64,000 nt of DNA, from NCBI GenBank assembly GCA_022478985.1, contig JAKSZP010009241.1, forward strand, positions 124,001-188,000, in the 5' to 3' direction. The position numbers and the translations under genes were made by a program. This DNA is from Massospora cicadina (taxonomy: Eukaryota; Entomophthoromycota; Entomophthoromycetes; Entomophthorales; Entomophthoraceae). A model generated the notes under the pieces. That model saw only the letters and a program-made list of their open reading frames with translations. It made no database searches and was not told the DNA's origin. Position 1 is the first letter of the stretch. Each line of letters starts with the position of its first letter. Positions 10,721-21,890 of the stretch are shown in pieces.

Positions 10721-10879
10721 TCTGGTTGGGGTAGCCAAAAGTATCAACCTATTGGTTGATTAGGAGCATCTAGCTGATCTGCCTGAAGGCCAGCAGGAGG
10801 AGCTGCTCGAACTATTTGAAAAATATTGGAAAGTTTCACTCAGGACGACCATGATTTGGGATGCGCACGAGACATAATA

Positions 10880-11600
10880 CACAAGGTCAACACCAGGGAA
10901 AATTTACCAATAAGGATGAGACAGATCTGACAATCAAAAGCCACTTAAGCGGTAGTGGAGGATGAAATCAGCAAACTAGTGAAGCATGGGCTTCTAGTTC
11001 TGTTGTCAAATCCCTGGGCGAGTCCAATTCTGATTATGAAGAAGAAGGATGGATCCAACCGGTTGGTGATTGACTACTAAAGGCTGAACAAAATTATGAA
11101 GAAGGATTTGTATCCCCTACCAAGGATTGACAATGCACTAGATCATTTAGGAGAAGTGAAGTATTTCTCCGCAATGGATCTGATCTTGGGATATTGGAAG
11201 ATCGACTTGCCAAAGGAAGACCAGGAAAAATGCGCAATTAATACCATACAGGGGCTATACCAACCGACAAGGATGCCCCAGGTTCTAAGAAATGCACCTG
11301 CAATGTTTCAGATGGCCATGGATGCGATATAAAGTGACTTGAAGTTGTCATGCATTCTGGTATATCTGGACATAAATGTGTTCAGTAGAACGTTTACTGA
11401 TCACCTCCACCACTTGGAAGAGGTATTTAAGCGACTGTCTGCAGCTAACCTGAAGATCAAGCCAAGGATGTGCCACTTCTTTAAGAAAGAGTTGGAATAC
11501 ATGGGATTCATAAGCAACTCAAGTGGATTGCAGCTGCAAACCCAGAAGATAGCAACTATAGAACATATGGCTTTACTGAAGTTGTCTGAGACATCCAAGT
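10880..11600 (+). pseudogene. Element B reverse transcriptase
   Basis: Blocks in order: NPWASPILIMKKKDGSNRLV (fingers), KKDLYPLPRIDNALDHLG, YFSAMDLILGYWKIDLP (motif A with its catalytic Asp), LYQPTRMPQVLRNAPAMFQ (motif B), CILVYLDINVFSRTFTDH (motif C) and the thumb. Motif C at 11363-11374 is YLDI in place of YLDD, so one of the two essential aspartates is missing. Stops occur after VIDY and before the 11339 segment. The order and spacing are those of a normal gypsy RT. Confidence 0.9.
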
Positions 11601-11699
11601 GTTCCTTGAAATGGATTGATACTACAGAAGATTTATTCAGAACTTCTCCCGAATAGCTAAGCCATTATTCCATTTATTAAAGGATATAAAAAAGTATTT

Positions 11700-12110
11700 T
11701 TATGGAATGAAGAAACCCAGGACTCCTTCAATGAGTTACGCTGGTATTTGATAGATTTGCTGATTCTGAAATATCTAAATTACCATTGGGAATTTATCAT
11801 ATAAACCAATGCTTCATTGATGGCGATTGGCGCTGTACTGAGCAAGTAGATGAACTTGGGGACAAACATATGGTGGCATTTGTTAGCCGGATACTCTCAG
11901 CCACTGAGAGGAACTACACCGTGACTGAGTGGGAATGCCTTGCAGTCATTTACGCATGCAAGCAGTTTCTGGTGGATGTCCATGGAACGCACTTTAAGGT
12001 GGTAATGAACCACTCTTCGCTGCACTGGCTGCATAATCTAAGAGAGCTGGAAGGACAACTTGCCTGATGTGCACTTAAGCTCCAGGTTTAAATTATGAGA
12101 TAGTCCACCA
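11700..12110 (+). pseudogene. Element B RNase H
   Basis: TNASLMAIGAVLSK, MVAFVSRILSATERNYTVTE, ECLAVIYACKQFLVDVHG and FKVVMNHSSLHWL follow the gypsy RNase H pattern. Two positions normally occupied by catalytic Asp read Asn: TDAS has become TNAS and TDH has become MNH. A frame change near 11810 separates the first block from the rest. Both changes are compatible with G-to-A transitions. Confidence 0.85.
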
Positions 12111-12256
12111 AGTGGGGGCTCTCACCAGAACGCGGATGGCTTATCATGGTTGCTATTGTCCAGTTGGTATACCCGCAGGTGGATGAGCTAATCCAGAGAA
12201 TGGTTGAAGGAAAAGTTGGGGCTGAGCCCCAAGAAATCCAATGTGCGCTTTGAGAA

Positions 12257-13420
12257 GTGATGGAAAACACTGAGACTATGGATGGACAAGTATTCAAGAC
12301 TATCAATGGGAAGCGGCTATTATTTCCAAAACTGTCAGAAAGAGCAGCGATAGTACAAGAAGCTCACAAGGTTGTTGGGCATGGAGGCCTGAGGAAAACA
12401 ACCAACCATATTCGCCAGTATTATTACTGGGAATCGATCAACTATGATGTCGCGGATTATCTAGCTTGTTGCGTGGAGTGCCAGCTGCACAAACCACATA
12501 AGAATACAATTGGATACTGACTGGTCCGCCCTGGATTTGCCTGGCACATGGTATCCATCGACGTAATGGGACCACTGATGATGAGCACAGGTGGAGACAA
12601 GTACATCCTAGTTGCCATCAACCATCTGATGAGATGGGCCAAGATGAAGGCCCTGATGAGTTTAGATGCTACCATTACTGCAAGGTTCATCCTGGATCAA
12701 GTAGTATACTGGAATGAATGTCACGCAGGTCCTGCTTAGTGACAATGGGACCAGCTTCACGTCTCATGTGATCCTGAGATTAAACGAGATAATGAGAATC
12801 TGAGAAGTTGTGTCAGTACCTTACCGGCTGGAGATGAATGGACTGGTAGAATGGGTCAATGGAAAGCTGGCCATAACTCTGAGGAAGCTAGTCACAGGGA
12901 GAACTTCTGCGTGGGGAACGTACCTAAGTTTGGTGATGTTTGCTTACAATATTAGTCATCATGCTGCGAAGGAAAGATCTCGTTTGAATTGTTATATGGA
13001 AGAAAGGCCGTGTTGTCACCAATTTTATATTCAGTGGTGGAACCTACATCAGAGATGAGTACCGAGCAATACCTAAACCAACTGACAAATATCCTGATCG
13101 ATATGTAATTGCAAGCATTCAATACAACCTTGAAGAAAAGGATATGAGCGAAATCAATGGATGATAAGAACCGACCAGCCTTAGAAAAATATCAATAGGG
13201 GAAAGAGTTGCCTATTGCAATATGCATGGTTTTGGATGAAGAAACAAATTAGATGCATCATTGTTGAGTCAGATTGAAGTAATTGCCAAGATGGCGACTG
13301 ATGCTTACTCCATAAGAATCTCTTGGATGGAAGAGTTGTGAATTGAGTCCACGCTAAGTATATGAAGTGATGGATCAATGAAAAAAATAAAAGAGTTCCC
13401 AAAGGACCGATGAACCATTA
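12257..13420 (+). pseudogene. Element B integrase
   Basis: The zinc finger is complete: H-K-V-V-G-H at about 12365 and CVECQLHKPH near 12475 give H-X3-H and C-X2-C. The core shows MVSIDVMGPLM (first Asp), LLSDNGTSFTSHV near 12735 (second Asp, in a shifted frame) and NGLVEWVNGKL near 12840 (Glu), so all three catalytic acids remain despite frameshifts and stops at 12521 and 12740. A tail (YLNQLTNILID, then a GPF-like IEVIAKMATDAYSIRIS near 13275) is homologous to the tail of element D. No chromodomain is seen. Confidence 0.9.
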
Positions 13421-15449
13421 AGTTGGTCATGTCCTGATGATTAGGTAAAGTCCAAAAAGGACCTCTGAACCAAATATATATGGGTAAGTCTGAAAAAGGA
13501 CTTCTGACCCATAGAGAACTGGCAGGTTTAAGTACCCAGGACCCACTTTGGGGGAAAGATGGACCGCTAAATCAAAACAAGGTCAAGTCCCATAGTAAAA
13601 AAGAAGAATAAAGATAAAAAATTGCTAAAAGATATCAAGAAAAAATATAAGCTGCATAGAGAAAAAGCCATTATATTTTTATAATTTTTATTTATATTGA
13701 TTGGCCTGAGTACAGGGATGATTCTGCCTATGTCGCCTCTTGAGGGAGGGAGGATGGATCGCGGTAGGAATGAATAGCCCATCAAAATTGATATGCAATC
13801 AGATGCTAGCGAGGGCGCGACCTACATGAAACCATGTTCTTTGAGAGGACGCCAAGCCCTGAGAGAAAGAAACTAGGGGAAGGGAAATTGAGATGTCAGA
13901 GAAAGCCAATCACGAAAACTCTTGGAGCAGGGAGGAAAGCAACAGTATAAAAAGAGGAAATTGGCGAATAACCCTAAGTAATCCTGATATGGCACCAGAG
14001 CAGAAGATTAGTCCTGAGCGCCTGACGATGAGCTTCATCAAGGATACCAGACATATGGGCTGGCAACGAAGAAGGGATGCTTGACAGGGGTTGTCGAGTC
14101 ATGCCCCCTATCAACATCATCAGCGGAAGATACCAATGGGAAGCGCCAGAGAAGAGATGTTGAGCAGAGAGCAGATTGCATCCTGCAAGTGGTGACTATG
14201 GGCTTCTCAGAAGCTAAAGCTGAACAAAAGGTGGAACCCAGGTGAGGCTGGAAGCTTTGTGGACCAACTTCAAAGAACTTGGACAGCAAAGAGAAGAGCA
14301 TAAGCAGCGGTTTTCTGATCCAGAAGGTTATTAAGATCAAAGGGATTCAGCGCTAGAGTCAAAGCCTCAGTGACTTGGGCCCAGTGTTCAGCGTAGGGGA
14401 GCTCAAAGTGAATATTGTTACTGATTGAGAGCTCAGAGACCAGAACAGCGGGTTTGTAAAATTGACTGAGTCAGAAGAGGAACTCAGGGAGCAGGTCTGA
14501 CCTGGCAAGAAACAAACAATCCAGAGCATCCAGCATAAACTCCAGAGCATCTACGATGATGATTAGAGCATCAGTGAAAGGAGCCAAATCCAGGAGAGTT
14601 TTGAAGTCCAACTCTGGAATTGACAGCAGAGGAATAATTGGCTGATAGTTGTTCAAAATGATAGTCCGCCTGGTTTTGGAGGGATTAGTTACTGTTTCTG
14701 GTAATTTGATGAAAGGACTAGCCGCTTGCGCCAGACTAGGCATATGAGTCCTGGAAGGACCATAAAAGAGGTTATGTCGAGCATCCTGACTCATTTGTTG
14801 GAAGAGATGGAGGTCTGGATCAGACAAACTATTCAGGAGCTGCTGGTAGCATGACTCAGAATTTGACATATGCGCTGGATGAGAGGGGGGATGTCATACT
14901 TATATAGAATTTGACATTATGCACTATATATTCCATTAAGCTTTAATTTCAGAGAAATTAATCTCAAAAGTAATGAGATAAGCTCCCCAAGGGAAGAATT
15001 GGAATGACTTGAGCCAAGAGGTTATAAACAAAATAACAAGGGTAAATAGAAATAAGTATTCTTTATTGAGCTGAAAAACAGACATTGATGGCAAGAGTCT
15101 CCTGTCTAGGATTAGGAGAAAGTCGGGAAATCAAGGACGCAAGACCCTGAATCCTGAATATGACAGTGGGTCATATACCCTGATGGGGGAAAACCAGATC
15201 CTGGGGCTAATATCATCACAAGTAAATCGATCAGCCCAGATTGATAGCAGGTCATGGGGACCGCGCTCTGAGAAAATGGTAGCGAGGAGGAAGAGGAAGA
15301 ACGCCGTATGCTGAAGGCCATCCCAAGCACCATTGAGTATTGATGAGTGTACTCTAATTGAACCAATGAAGTATTTGACCAAGTGTCCAAAGCAGTGTTC
15401 TCATGCCCCGGTCCTTTTCTCACTGGAAATCTAGGCAAGAGGGGTGATG
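13421..15449. other. Element B region between integrase and 3' LTR
   Basis: This 2-kb tail has no known gypsy domain. It contains a repeated phrase near 13440-13510 (GGTAAAGTCCAAAAAGGACC and close variants every few tens of bases), an antisense open frame at 14250-14869, and an acidic plus-strand stretch near 15280-15310 (EEEEEERR). GAGAGGGGGGA at 14881-14891 followed by TGTCATAC looks like a second polypurine tract. The proper polypurine tract is AAGAGGGG at 15437-15444, just before the LTR. Confidence 0.6.
14250..14869 (-). CDS. Antisense reading frame downstream of pol in element B
   Basis: A minus-strand frame starts with ATG at 14869 (MSNSESCYQQLLNSL) and is open for 132 codons to a TGA at 14471. 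After that single stop it stays open in the same frame for about 70 more codons (LSQFYKPAVLVSELSI, then EALTLALNPFDLNNLLDQ) before a second TGA. The product would be rich in Leu, Ser and Asp with predicted helices and no recognised domain. A neighbouring frame is open further (to 14038). Some gypsy elements of plants carry antisense genes between pol and the 3' LTR, which is the main precedent. It may also be chance, since the plus strand here is partly open too. Confidence 0.35.
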
Positions 15450-16576
15450 TGTTGGGATTTTTGCCCGTTTTCCCAGACTGCTAGATTACCTAGTGTCGCT
15501 AGAGGAAAATTCCCTAAGGCGAAGTGAATAAGAAATATGTTGGTCCAAGTTTTGGAGGAACTACATTTGGGGGATTTTGGGATATTCACCTGGTCATATC
15601 CATCAGGGATCAATATGGATGAATACTTAAAATCTCATTGAGTGGAGTTGCCAACAAAATAGGGGCATCTGATAGTGATTAACTATCAGGGGTACCAATT
15701 GGGATTGGTCAGGTTTAATCACCAACTGATTGGGAATGAATAGTAAGTTGCGAGGTGAGTGATGCCACCTGCAGCTAGAAAATCGAAAGGTTGGTGAGTG
15801 ACCTGCCATAATGGGTAATAAGTCCCATTGCCTAAACAGGTCACTAGCCAAATATGGATGGTTCACTTGGATCAAGAGGGAAATGTTAGGGACACATTTT
15901 TGACTCTTTCTGTTTGAGGTCTTGAGGATGTCCAACAACCAAAATCCTAGCCAGGATGGGGAAGAACATCGCTGCTGAGATAAGGATGGGTGATTCAATG
16001 GCAATGACTGCCATTTCATCGAAGAGGTGTCAACCAAGGGTTAGACAGCCAAATTCCCCACTATATAATTCCCTAGGATTTACTATAATAAAATCATTAT
16101 CTACAAAAACAGTATTTACACTATCAATTCAGTGTATAGTTAGACTATCAGCTTCTATTGTGTTATTCTATCTCAAGGATATTATTGCAGAGGGCAATAA
16201 CTGGAAAACTCTCAGAGAGAAGAGTAAAGATCCGATTGGGGGTCTAAAGAAGAAGGAACCACAATTAGGTATAGCTGCCAACTGTGCGTTGGGCGAGAGA
16301 GATTGTCACTGGGTTATCTTAGCAAAGAACTGGTGGACAAGAGTATAGGGAACGAATCCCTAGGAGTACAACTTCACAAGTATTTAATTTGGGAATACTG
16401 GCTGAGCGTTGGGCCATAATATAATTCATACTCAACTATGGATAATAGTCTCCATACTATTATTGATTAATTTTACATATTATACAATGTGATGCAGTTC
16501 ACAAGGGAACTGAATCTGTGCAGTAAAAAGGTTACTAGGTTACTCGCCAATAACAACTAAAGAGTAAAATTTTACA
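15450..16576 (+). repeat. Element B 3' LTR
   Basis: It begins TGTTGGGATTTTTGCC after the polypurine tract and ends TTTTACA just before the second GACAC. It matches the 5' LTR throughout with many substitutions and small indels; it keeps the canonical TG start that the 5' copy has lost. Confidence 0.9.
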
Positions 16577-16581
16577 GACAC
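16577..16581. repeat. Right target-site duplication of element B (GACAC)
   Basis: Exact copy of 7077-7081, directly outside the 3' LTR. Confidence 0.85.
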
Positions 16582-17033
16582 CCTGGCGTTAATAATACCG
16601 TTAATTTAATAAAGCTGTTTTGCACATAGCAGGGAACTGTACTTTATGGTAAAGAAACACCTCTCTTAGTGCATACCTGATCCAAATAAACCTTTGTGCC
16701 CCAATCCCTTGGGGAAACTGAATACTACTCCAGACCCCAAGTAATTTTAACTTATATCATCCTATTTTTACAACAGTCAAACATTGTCAAATGAGTATGA
16801 TTTGATCATGGTGGTAGTCGACCAGCTCATTGTGTATGCGGAATTCCTTCACTGCGCCTCTCACATCAACTCAAAAAAATCTCTGAAATGTTAAATAAGG
16901 AGATTTTTTCAACACATAGCATATATGACAAAGTTGTATCAGACTGAGGCCTCCAGTTTCTTTCTATTTTTGAGACCACATATTGCTTAACATATGCATC
17001 AAGCCCTATTACTTTTCTGCCTACCATTTCATG
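16582..17033 (+). pseudogene. Element E integrase zinc finger (right part) and core start
   Basis: Directly after the duplication the frame PGVNNTVNLIKLFC continues the zinc finger broken by B. Further on NPLGKLNTTPDPK matches the linker before the core, YDLIMVVVDQLIVYAEFLHC is the first-Asp strand (usually ILVVVDRLTKMAHFIP), and YDKVVSD followed by a stop and GLQFLS is the second-Asp region (SDRGxQFxS). The text then reaches the Y-H-F-M position where Y-H-P-Q is expected and is interrupted at 17034. Confidence 0.75.
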
Positions 17034-18091
17034 TCAAAATTCTGTGAGATTTTGAGGATTAGCTCTCTTATAAATTTAATCCTTTTTTGATAGTCATGAT
17101 AAGTTTTGGCCAATAAATTTTTGATTATGCTATGTGACTTATGGTTTTTCTAACTGTTTGAAAGCTTAAGAGCTAAACAACAATAATTGACTCTTTTGGT
17201 CCCTTCTTGTGTATTTTTTACTTCTTTAATTTGGAACTCTCCAGACACAGGTAATTATGACATGCTCCCATGAATGCTTGTCTACACTTCTTAATATAAA
17301 ATTGAATTAAGGTAAGATAATATAAGACAAAAATATAAATATATGGAAAGATGATGTTTTTATTTTAGGGCCAGGCTCCATTATTTTATACCTTTAGGTC
17401 ATCACCTGGCCATACTCATCTATTAGAAGATTTTATTAAAACCATGCTAATCTGCTATGGATTATAGCAGTGGTTATTAAAATCCTAAAGTTAACTCAGC
17501 CCTTGAATAACAACATTACAATCATTTCAGCCCAATTGAGGCACTATTACTCTCATAATTGGGAAGATTTTAAGCTTAATATTAGTATTTTAGTGGTGTA
17601 TATTCTCCTCTCAATCAGCCCAAATACGTTTTGTCATACAGATGACAAAATACAATATATAGGGAGAAAAAAATATAGAGTTCATATAATGATGCACCCT
17701 TAATTAGATGTCAGAAGGCCTCTCAATAGTACTAGGTACTCCCCAATTTGGGCTGTCCATGTGCAAGTACTATCATGATAATCACAATGATTGACATACA
17801 TAAAAAGTAAAACACATTAATTGTTTTTGCATTAGATTCAAAAATGAAATTAGGTTTGTGCCATAAATTCACTTGGTTCACCCAAGTGGATCCCATAATC
17901 AGCCATGATGTTATTAGGTCATAGCTATTATTAGCTAAAATAATTGGGCCAATTTAAGTACATTGAGGCAGTTTTGGGATGAATTTAGTTATGCGTATAT
18001 ATTGGGAAGGATCAAAGATTTAACAATGTTAGTAATCTATCGGCATTGATGGTTTCTTGAAGGGTTTACATTCAAGTCAACCATCAAAATT
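17034..18091. repeat. Interruption of element E integrase flanked by 8-bp direct repeats
   Basis: TCAAAATT occurs at 17034-17041 and again at 18084-18091. The integrase reads up to the first copy (YH near 17025) and resumes right after the second (NNCQTERVN, the catalytic-Glu block). The 1,042 bases between are AT-rich, with one unrecognised 77-codon frame at 17470-17703. Eight bases is the duplication length of hAT transposons, but I see no terminal inverted repeats, so the nature of the insert is unknown. Confidence 0.45.
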
Positions 18092-18673
18092 TAACAATTG
18101 CCAAACAGAAAGAGTCAATTAGATTCTACAAAAGTACCTTCGCTGCTACATTTAAGCCATCAGAAGGTTTGGACCTCCTGCTGTCCTCTCTCTCAGTTCA
18201 TTTACAACAATCATGATCTCTCTTCCATGAATATGTCCCTTTTTTTGCCAAACGTTTATAATACCCCAGATGTTTAAGGGACAACCTAATAGATAGAGAC
18301 CTCTGTTGACAATCTAGTAACAAACGTATAGTTAAATCTCATCTCCCTAAAAAGTTCGTTTCAACAAGATGTGCTAAGTATAAGGATACGCTGACATTCA
18401 TTGTTTGATGCCCCTTATTACAAGGAAAGCTATATGGATCTTATCAATTCCAAGAACTACTCTGTCCTTGTTGAATTCTGCAAGTTGGCTACCTTACCTT
18501 GGGCCCATAGAAGGATCTCTACTAGGTCAACAAAGTAGTAAATGAGTTAGTACTCCCTGAAGACTCAAAGCTCACCCCTTCATCCATGTCTCCTAACAAA
18601 GGAAGTTCAAGGGACCCATTGTGGACAAGCCAGGACAAGTATTCTTAAAACCCTGGCAAGGAAGAGTACTAAA
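18092..18673 (+). pseudogene. Element E integrase, glutamate region to C-terminal domain
   Basis: NNCQTERVN, then a stop, then ILQKYLRCYI matches the Q-T-E-R-V-N-Q-x-L-E-Q-Y-L-R block that carries the catalytic Glu. LSQFIYNNHDLSSMNMSLF matches the L-A-E-F-A-Y-N-N block, and HPFIHVS near 18575 matches the HPVFHVSLL end of the integrase tail. Several frame changes occur between them. The region leads directly into the chromodomain. Confidence 0.75.
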
Positions 18674-18793
18674 GTCTTGGCCATCCTGGAGACCAATATC
18701 ATCATAGGAAAACGCTCCTACCTGATCAAATGGTTGGGGACTTTATCTAAGAAGCACTTGGCATTGCCAGAATACTGTGCTTATTTTGCATAA
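18674..18793 (+). pseudogene. Element E chromodomain
   Basis: VLAILETNIIIGKRSYLIKW followed by LGTLSKKHLALPEYC matches a chromodomain fused to the integrase C-terminus (I-L-D-x-R, then Y-L-V-K-W-K-G-Y). In chromoviruses this reads histone methyl marks to steer insertion into heterochromatin. The frame is open from 18674 to the TAA at 18791 and is the natural pol end. The tryptophan after the KG loop (T-W-E) is not visible, so binding may be lost. Confidence 0.65.
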
Positions 18794-19472
18794 GTAAACA
18801 AATATTTTTTAACAAACGAGTATGAGCTTTTAGTGAGGTGATGCTATAATCCAGGAGCAAACAATGCCTTTATATTTTGTATATATAAGGCAAATCCAAA
18901 TTCATCCCTAAAACAAGATAATAGATGTAAGATTAATCGGCTTCAAGACCAATAAATTTAGAAACTGATATTATCAAGTATCCAGCAATTACTAAAGGTT
19001 TAAAAGTCAATTGAACCATTACAGGAATTGTGCCCACGCGAAAATGAAAAGATAAATCGCTAATTTTATGCAAATAACCAAAATCAAGTCTGACAACTGA
19101 CCCTGAAGCTATTGACCAGCATATTTTAGCTCTGATTGAAGGGCTGTTAGCTGTGGGTATCCCAAAGTTTCAATATCACTTTGTGGCAATATATACAGAG
19201 TAATTTGACATCCATTTTAAGAAAAGTTTTGGTAAAACCCCAAACCTGATGATATTACTGATAGTGAGAGCTATATAAGTAATTTGCACCCATATAAAGC
19301 TAGTTTCTTTAAATTAACTTCCTAAAACAAAGCTTTTCTTTCCAATAACAAAAACATTAAATACTATAATTCGATATAAAAACAGAAATTCTTGAAAATC
19401 ACACGGGAGAGATGAAAGATCACAACAAATACAAATTAAACTGGGTGAAAGCCATATCATGCAATGGGCAAA
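18794..19472. other. No gene recognised; possible LTR remnant of element E
   Basis: After the chromodomain a GTGAGGTGATGCTATAAT stretch (about 18833-18850) could be a decayed polypurine tract and LTR start, and TATATATAAGG near 18880-18890 could be an LTR TATA box. There is no second copy to confirm this. The rest is AT-rich with nothing recognisable. Confidence 0.3.
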
Positions 19473-20834
19473 ATGGTGCTAAAGGGCAAGAAACGCCCTG
19501 GAGGTAGACCAGGAATTAACGTTGCTAAGAAACCACAAACTCAGACACCGTCCAGGTTTGTGGAGTTCATTACAAAGCAAAATTTATATATGGAAATCCA
19601 ATATGCCCAACCCCTATCAAAGGTAAAACACAGGCTCTGACTTTTCCTTGGGGTCAATCCTCCAACTCTGTGGGAGAAAGTGGGCGAGGCACAGGCCTCC
19701 CTTTACCACCATGCGGTGTACATTACCACCCATACCACCCACCGTGGCTGGATTGGTATGGGCTTTGAAACTAAAGAAGATGCAGATGCCGCCACAAAAA
19801 TATGCATCAAAATTTACCCCTCAAGGGCAAAAGAATTGTGTGCACCACGTGCACCAGATGGTACAAAGCAAACATTTTGTTTATCTCCTTTAACTCACTC
19901 CCTACCAAACTTCCCCAAAAGGTATTTAAGGAGGTGCTCCAAATGGGACTTTTCATCTATGGAGAAATTAAACAACTTGAACTAAAGCGTATTCACCTGA
20001 TGCCAAACCTGTGCACAGGAAAGGCAATTGATGTGATCCACCTGATCCCCAAGGTGGCGCATACCTCATATGAACCCACAAACAGTGGTGCTTCACTTCC
20101 CAGATGGGGGTGTCAAAGGTATTCTGCGTCACAGAAGAACATGCACCGCCTATCTGTAACCACCGCAATGCATTAGGGCACAAGGAACATACATGCCCCA
20201 TGAAGGAGGGCATCTTGGCCCCAGTCTTCTGCAACGACGCCATGGACAGAGATGATGAAGGCTTCAGCAAAAGTAACTGATGCCAACCACGCCTTCCTCT
20301 GGGGAGAGAATAGGCAATACATTCTCATAGACCCAGTATCACCCAAATTATGCAAAATGGTTCAGAAGGCGCTTTGGAAAGCAGCCAAGGCTGCATCAAT
20401 TATGCCTCCTCCATTAACTCCAGCAAAATTTAGGAGGACATAGATGAAATCAATCGAGCCAACCAATAAGAGCAGAATGCCCAAGCTGAAGAGGACATGG
20501 GGGAATTAACCAAGCCACCCAATCAGAGCAGAATGCCCAAGATGAAAATTTTATCAACATTCTGACTGAATCACCACATGGTATTATTCAAGCAAACTTA
20601 GCTGGAAAATTCATCTCCACTATGGGTGAGAATGTGGGACCCAATTCTACAAATTCAATTCCTCCAATCACAGAAAGTATTTAGCGCACCGCACTGAACT
20701 GCAAGACCTGCACGAAATCAGTGCAGGGTAAGGCATTGGACAATAACAAAGATTGGACTGGCCCAATGGCATGGCTCAAGTTTAAGACAATGAATGGTAG
20801 GTTAGGGCTGGATAGCCTTCCAAACCGCTCCTGA
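19473..20834 (+). pseudogene. L1 ORF1 (RNA-binding protein with zinc knuckle)
   Basis: The ATG at 19473 opens MVLKGKKRPGGRPG, a basic start comparable to ORF1 of L2. IGMGFETKEDADAATK near 19752 and the LPTKLPQKVFKEVLQMGLF block near 19900 match the LGFESKEAADEAA and DFLPTTVKRDILEQHLKDGL blocks of L2; these look like an RNA-recognition-type fold. At 20155-20196 PICNHRNALGHKEHTCPM is a zinc knuckle whose second Cys is Arg. The frame changes at least three times. It ends with TGA at 20832-20834, two codons before the ORF2 start position. Confidence 0.75.
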
Positions 20835-21480
20835 GGCGCCATAGGCACCTCAGTGTCAATAGGGATGCTAAACATCGCTGGAACCAGGGCTCAAGCCAAA
20901 AAGCTGGACTTCCTGTGAAAACCCCTTATAGATATCTTGGCCATCCTAGAAACCCACTGCATACAGGGGGAAGAGGGATCCTGGTCAGCCAGGGTCTCAA
21001 CATCCCAATTGTATGGTATCACTGTGGGGTGGGCATCCAAATTGACAAAAAAATTAAAATCACCAACTTATCTTATTATCTACATGGCTGCGTCTGAGTA
21101 GCAATGTCTGCAAGTCAAGAGGATACAATCTCAGTAGCATGCATCTATGCACCATGAACCACAGATAAGAGGAAACATTTCCTCAAAACCATCCTAACAC
21201 TCACCCTCCCACCAGATACCATTATTTTGGGATACTTCAAAGGTTGGAATAACCCCAAAACGGACTGATGGCCTAACCCGAGTGGATACCCACTGGGACA
21301 CATTGAATTCTGTGCAATAAAGGCGCCCCTTGGCCTACATGATACCCTCCCCCGGGTCACCACTCCTTCCCCACATGACCCTCCCCAACATATGCAAGGG
21401 AACGCTCATCTCAATGAGCCATATTGACTACATCCTCACTCCAAAAATCTAATGCTCAAATGTCTCCAACTTCTCAACAA
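20835..21480 (+). pseudogene. L1 ORF2 APE-type endonuclease region
   Basis: After the ORF1 stop the same frame continues GAI (ATA where L2 and L3 have the ATG) and then SIGMLNIAGTRAQAKKLDFL. IDILAILETHCIQG holds the conserved Glu. The G-D-x-N motif has become GYFKG near 21230, and SHIDYILTPK near 21415 matches the S-x-I-D-Y block. In active LINEs this enzyme nicks the target to prime reverse transcription. The Asp loss and several stops make this copy inactive. Confidence 0.75.
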
Positions 21481-21890
21481 AAAAAATCAATTTCTCCAAC
21501 CACCAACTTGTTTCAGTGCAGCTCTCCCCAACCCAAACTCCCACACAGGCGTTGACTGGAGAAAGCTACACCTTGAAAACATAAAACTGCCTAAAATATC
21601 TGACTGGTCAAACACAAGGCCACAAACCCAAAATTTGCAACCCCGTTCATATCAGATCCCATCAAAACCTGGGCAAATTTCAAAGATGAACTAATAAATA
21701 AAACTTGCCATCTTGTCTTATGTAAGTACACTGTAAACACAGCCACAATTAGATGCTCTTTGGAAGAACTGGACCACCTCAAGCTCAACACCCCAAACTC
21801 TGTCTATAGTCCCAAAAGGGGCGCAAATGGGCGGAAATATCCGCCCGCCTAAACGCCCCCATCTTTAAACACCAGCACAGAATCAAAGTA

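Larger units (their letters stand above)
7082..16576 (+). mobile_element. Element B: full-length Ty3/gypsy retrotransposon with dUTPase-like module
   Basis: Two direct LTRs (7082-8201 and 15450-16576) flank about 7.2 kb of internal sequence with a primer-binding site, Gag, CCHC knuckle, protease, dUTPase-like module, RT, RNase H and integrase in order on the plus strand. A 2-kb tail between integrase and the 3' LTR holds an antisense reading frame. All domains have stops or frameshifts and several catalytic residues are lost, so it cannot move by itself. The LTRs differ at many positions, so the insertion is old. It lies inside the integrase of element E. Confidence 0.9.
6063..18793 (+). mobile_element. 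Element E: degenerate chromovirus split by element B
   Basis: Pieces of one plus-strand Ty3/gypsy pol are in order on both sides of element B: RT end (6063-6215), RNase H (6470-6815), the start of the integrase zinc finger (6975-7081), then the rest of the zinc finger and core (16582-17033), the glutamate region (from 18092) and a C-terminal chromodomain (18674-18793). Removing B with one copy of its GACAC duplication joins the zinc finger in frame. The chromodomain places E in the chromovirus branch. A further 1,042-bp stretch (17042-18083) interrupts the integrase core. LTRs were not found with confidence. Confidence 0.75.

Noticed and set aside
17034..18091. Naming the integrase insert as a hAT MITE
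   Set aside because: Only the 8-bp duplication supports it. The ends do not form recognisable inverted repeats and no other copy is in the window.
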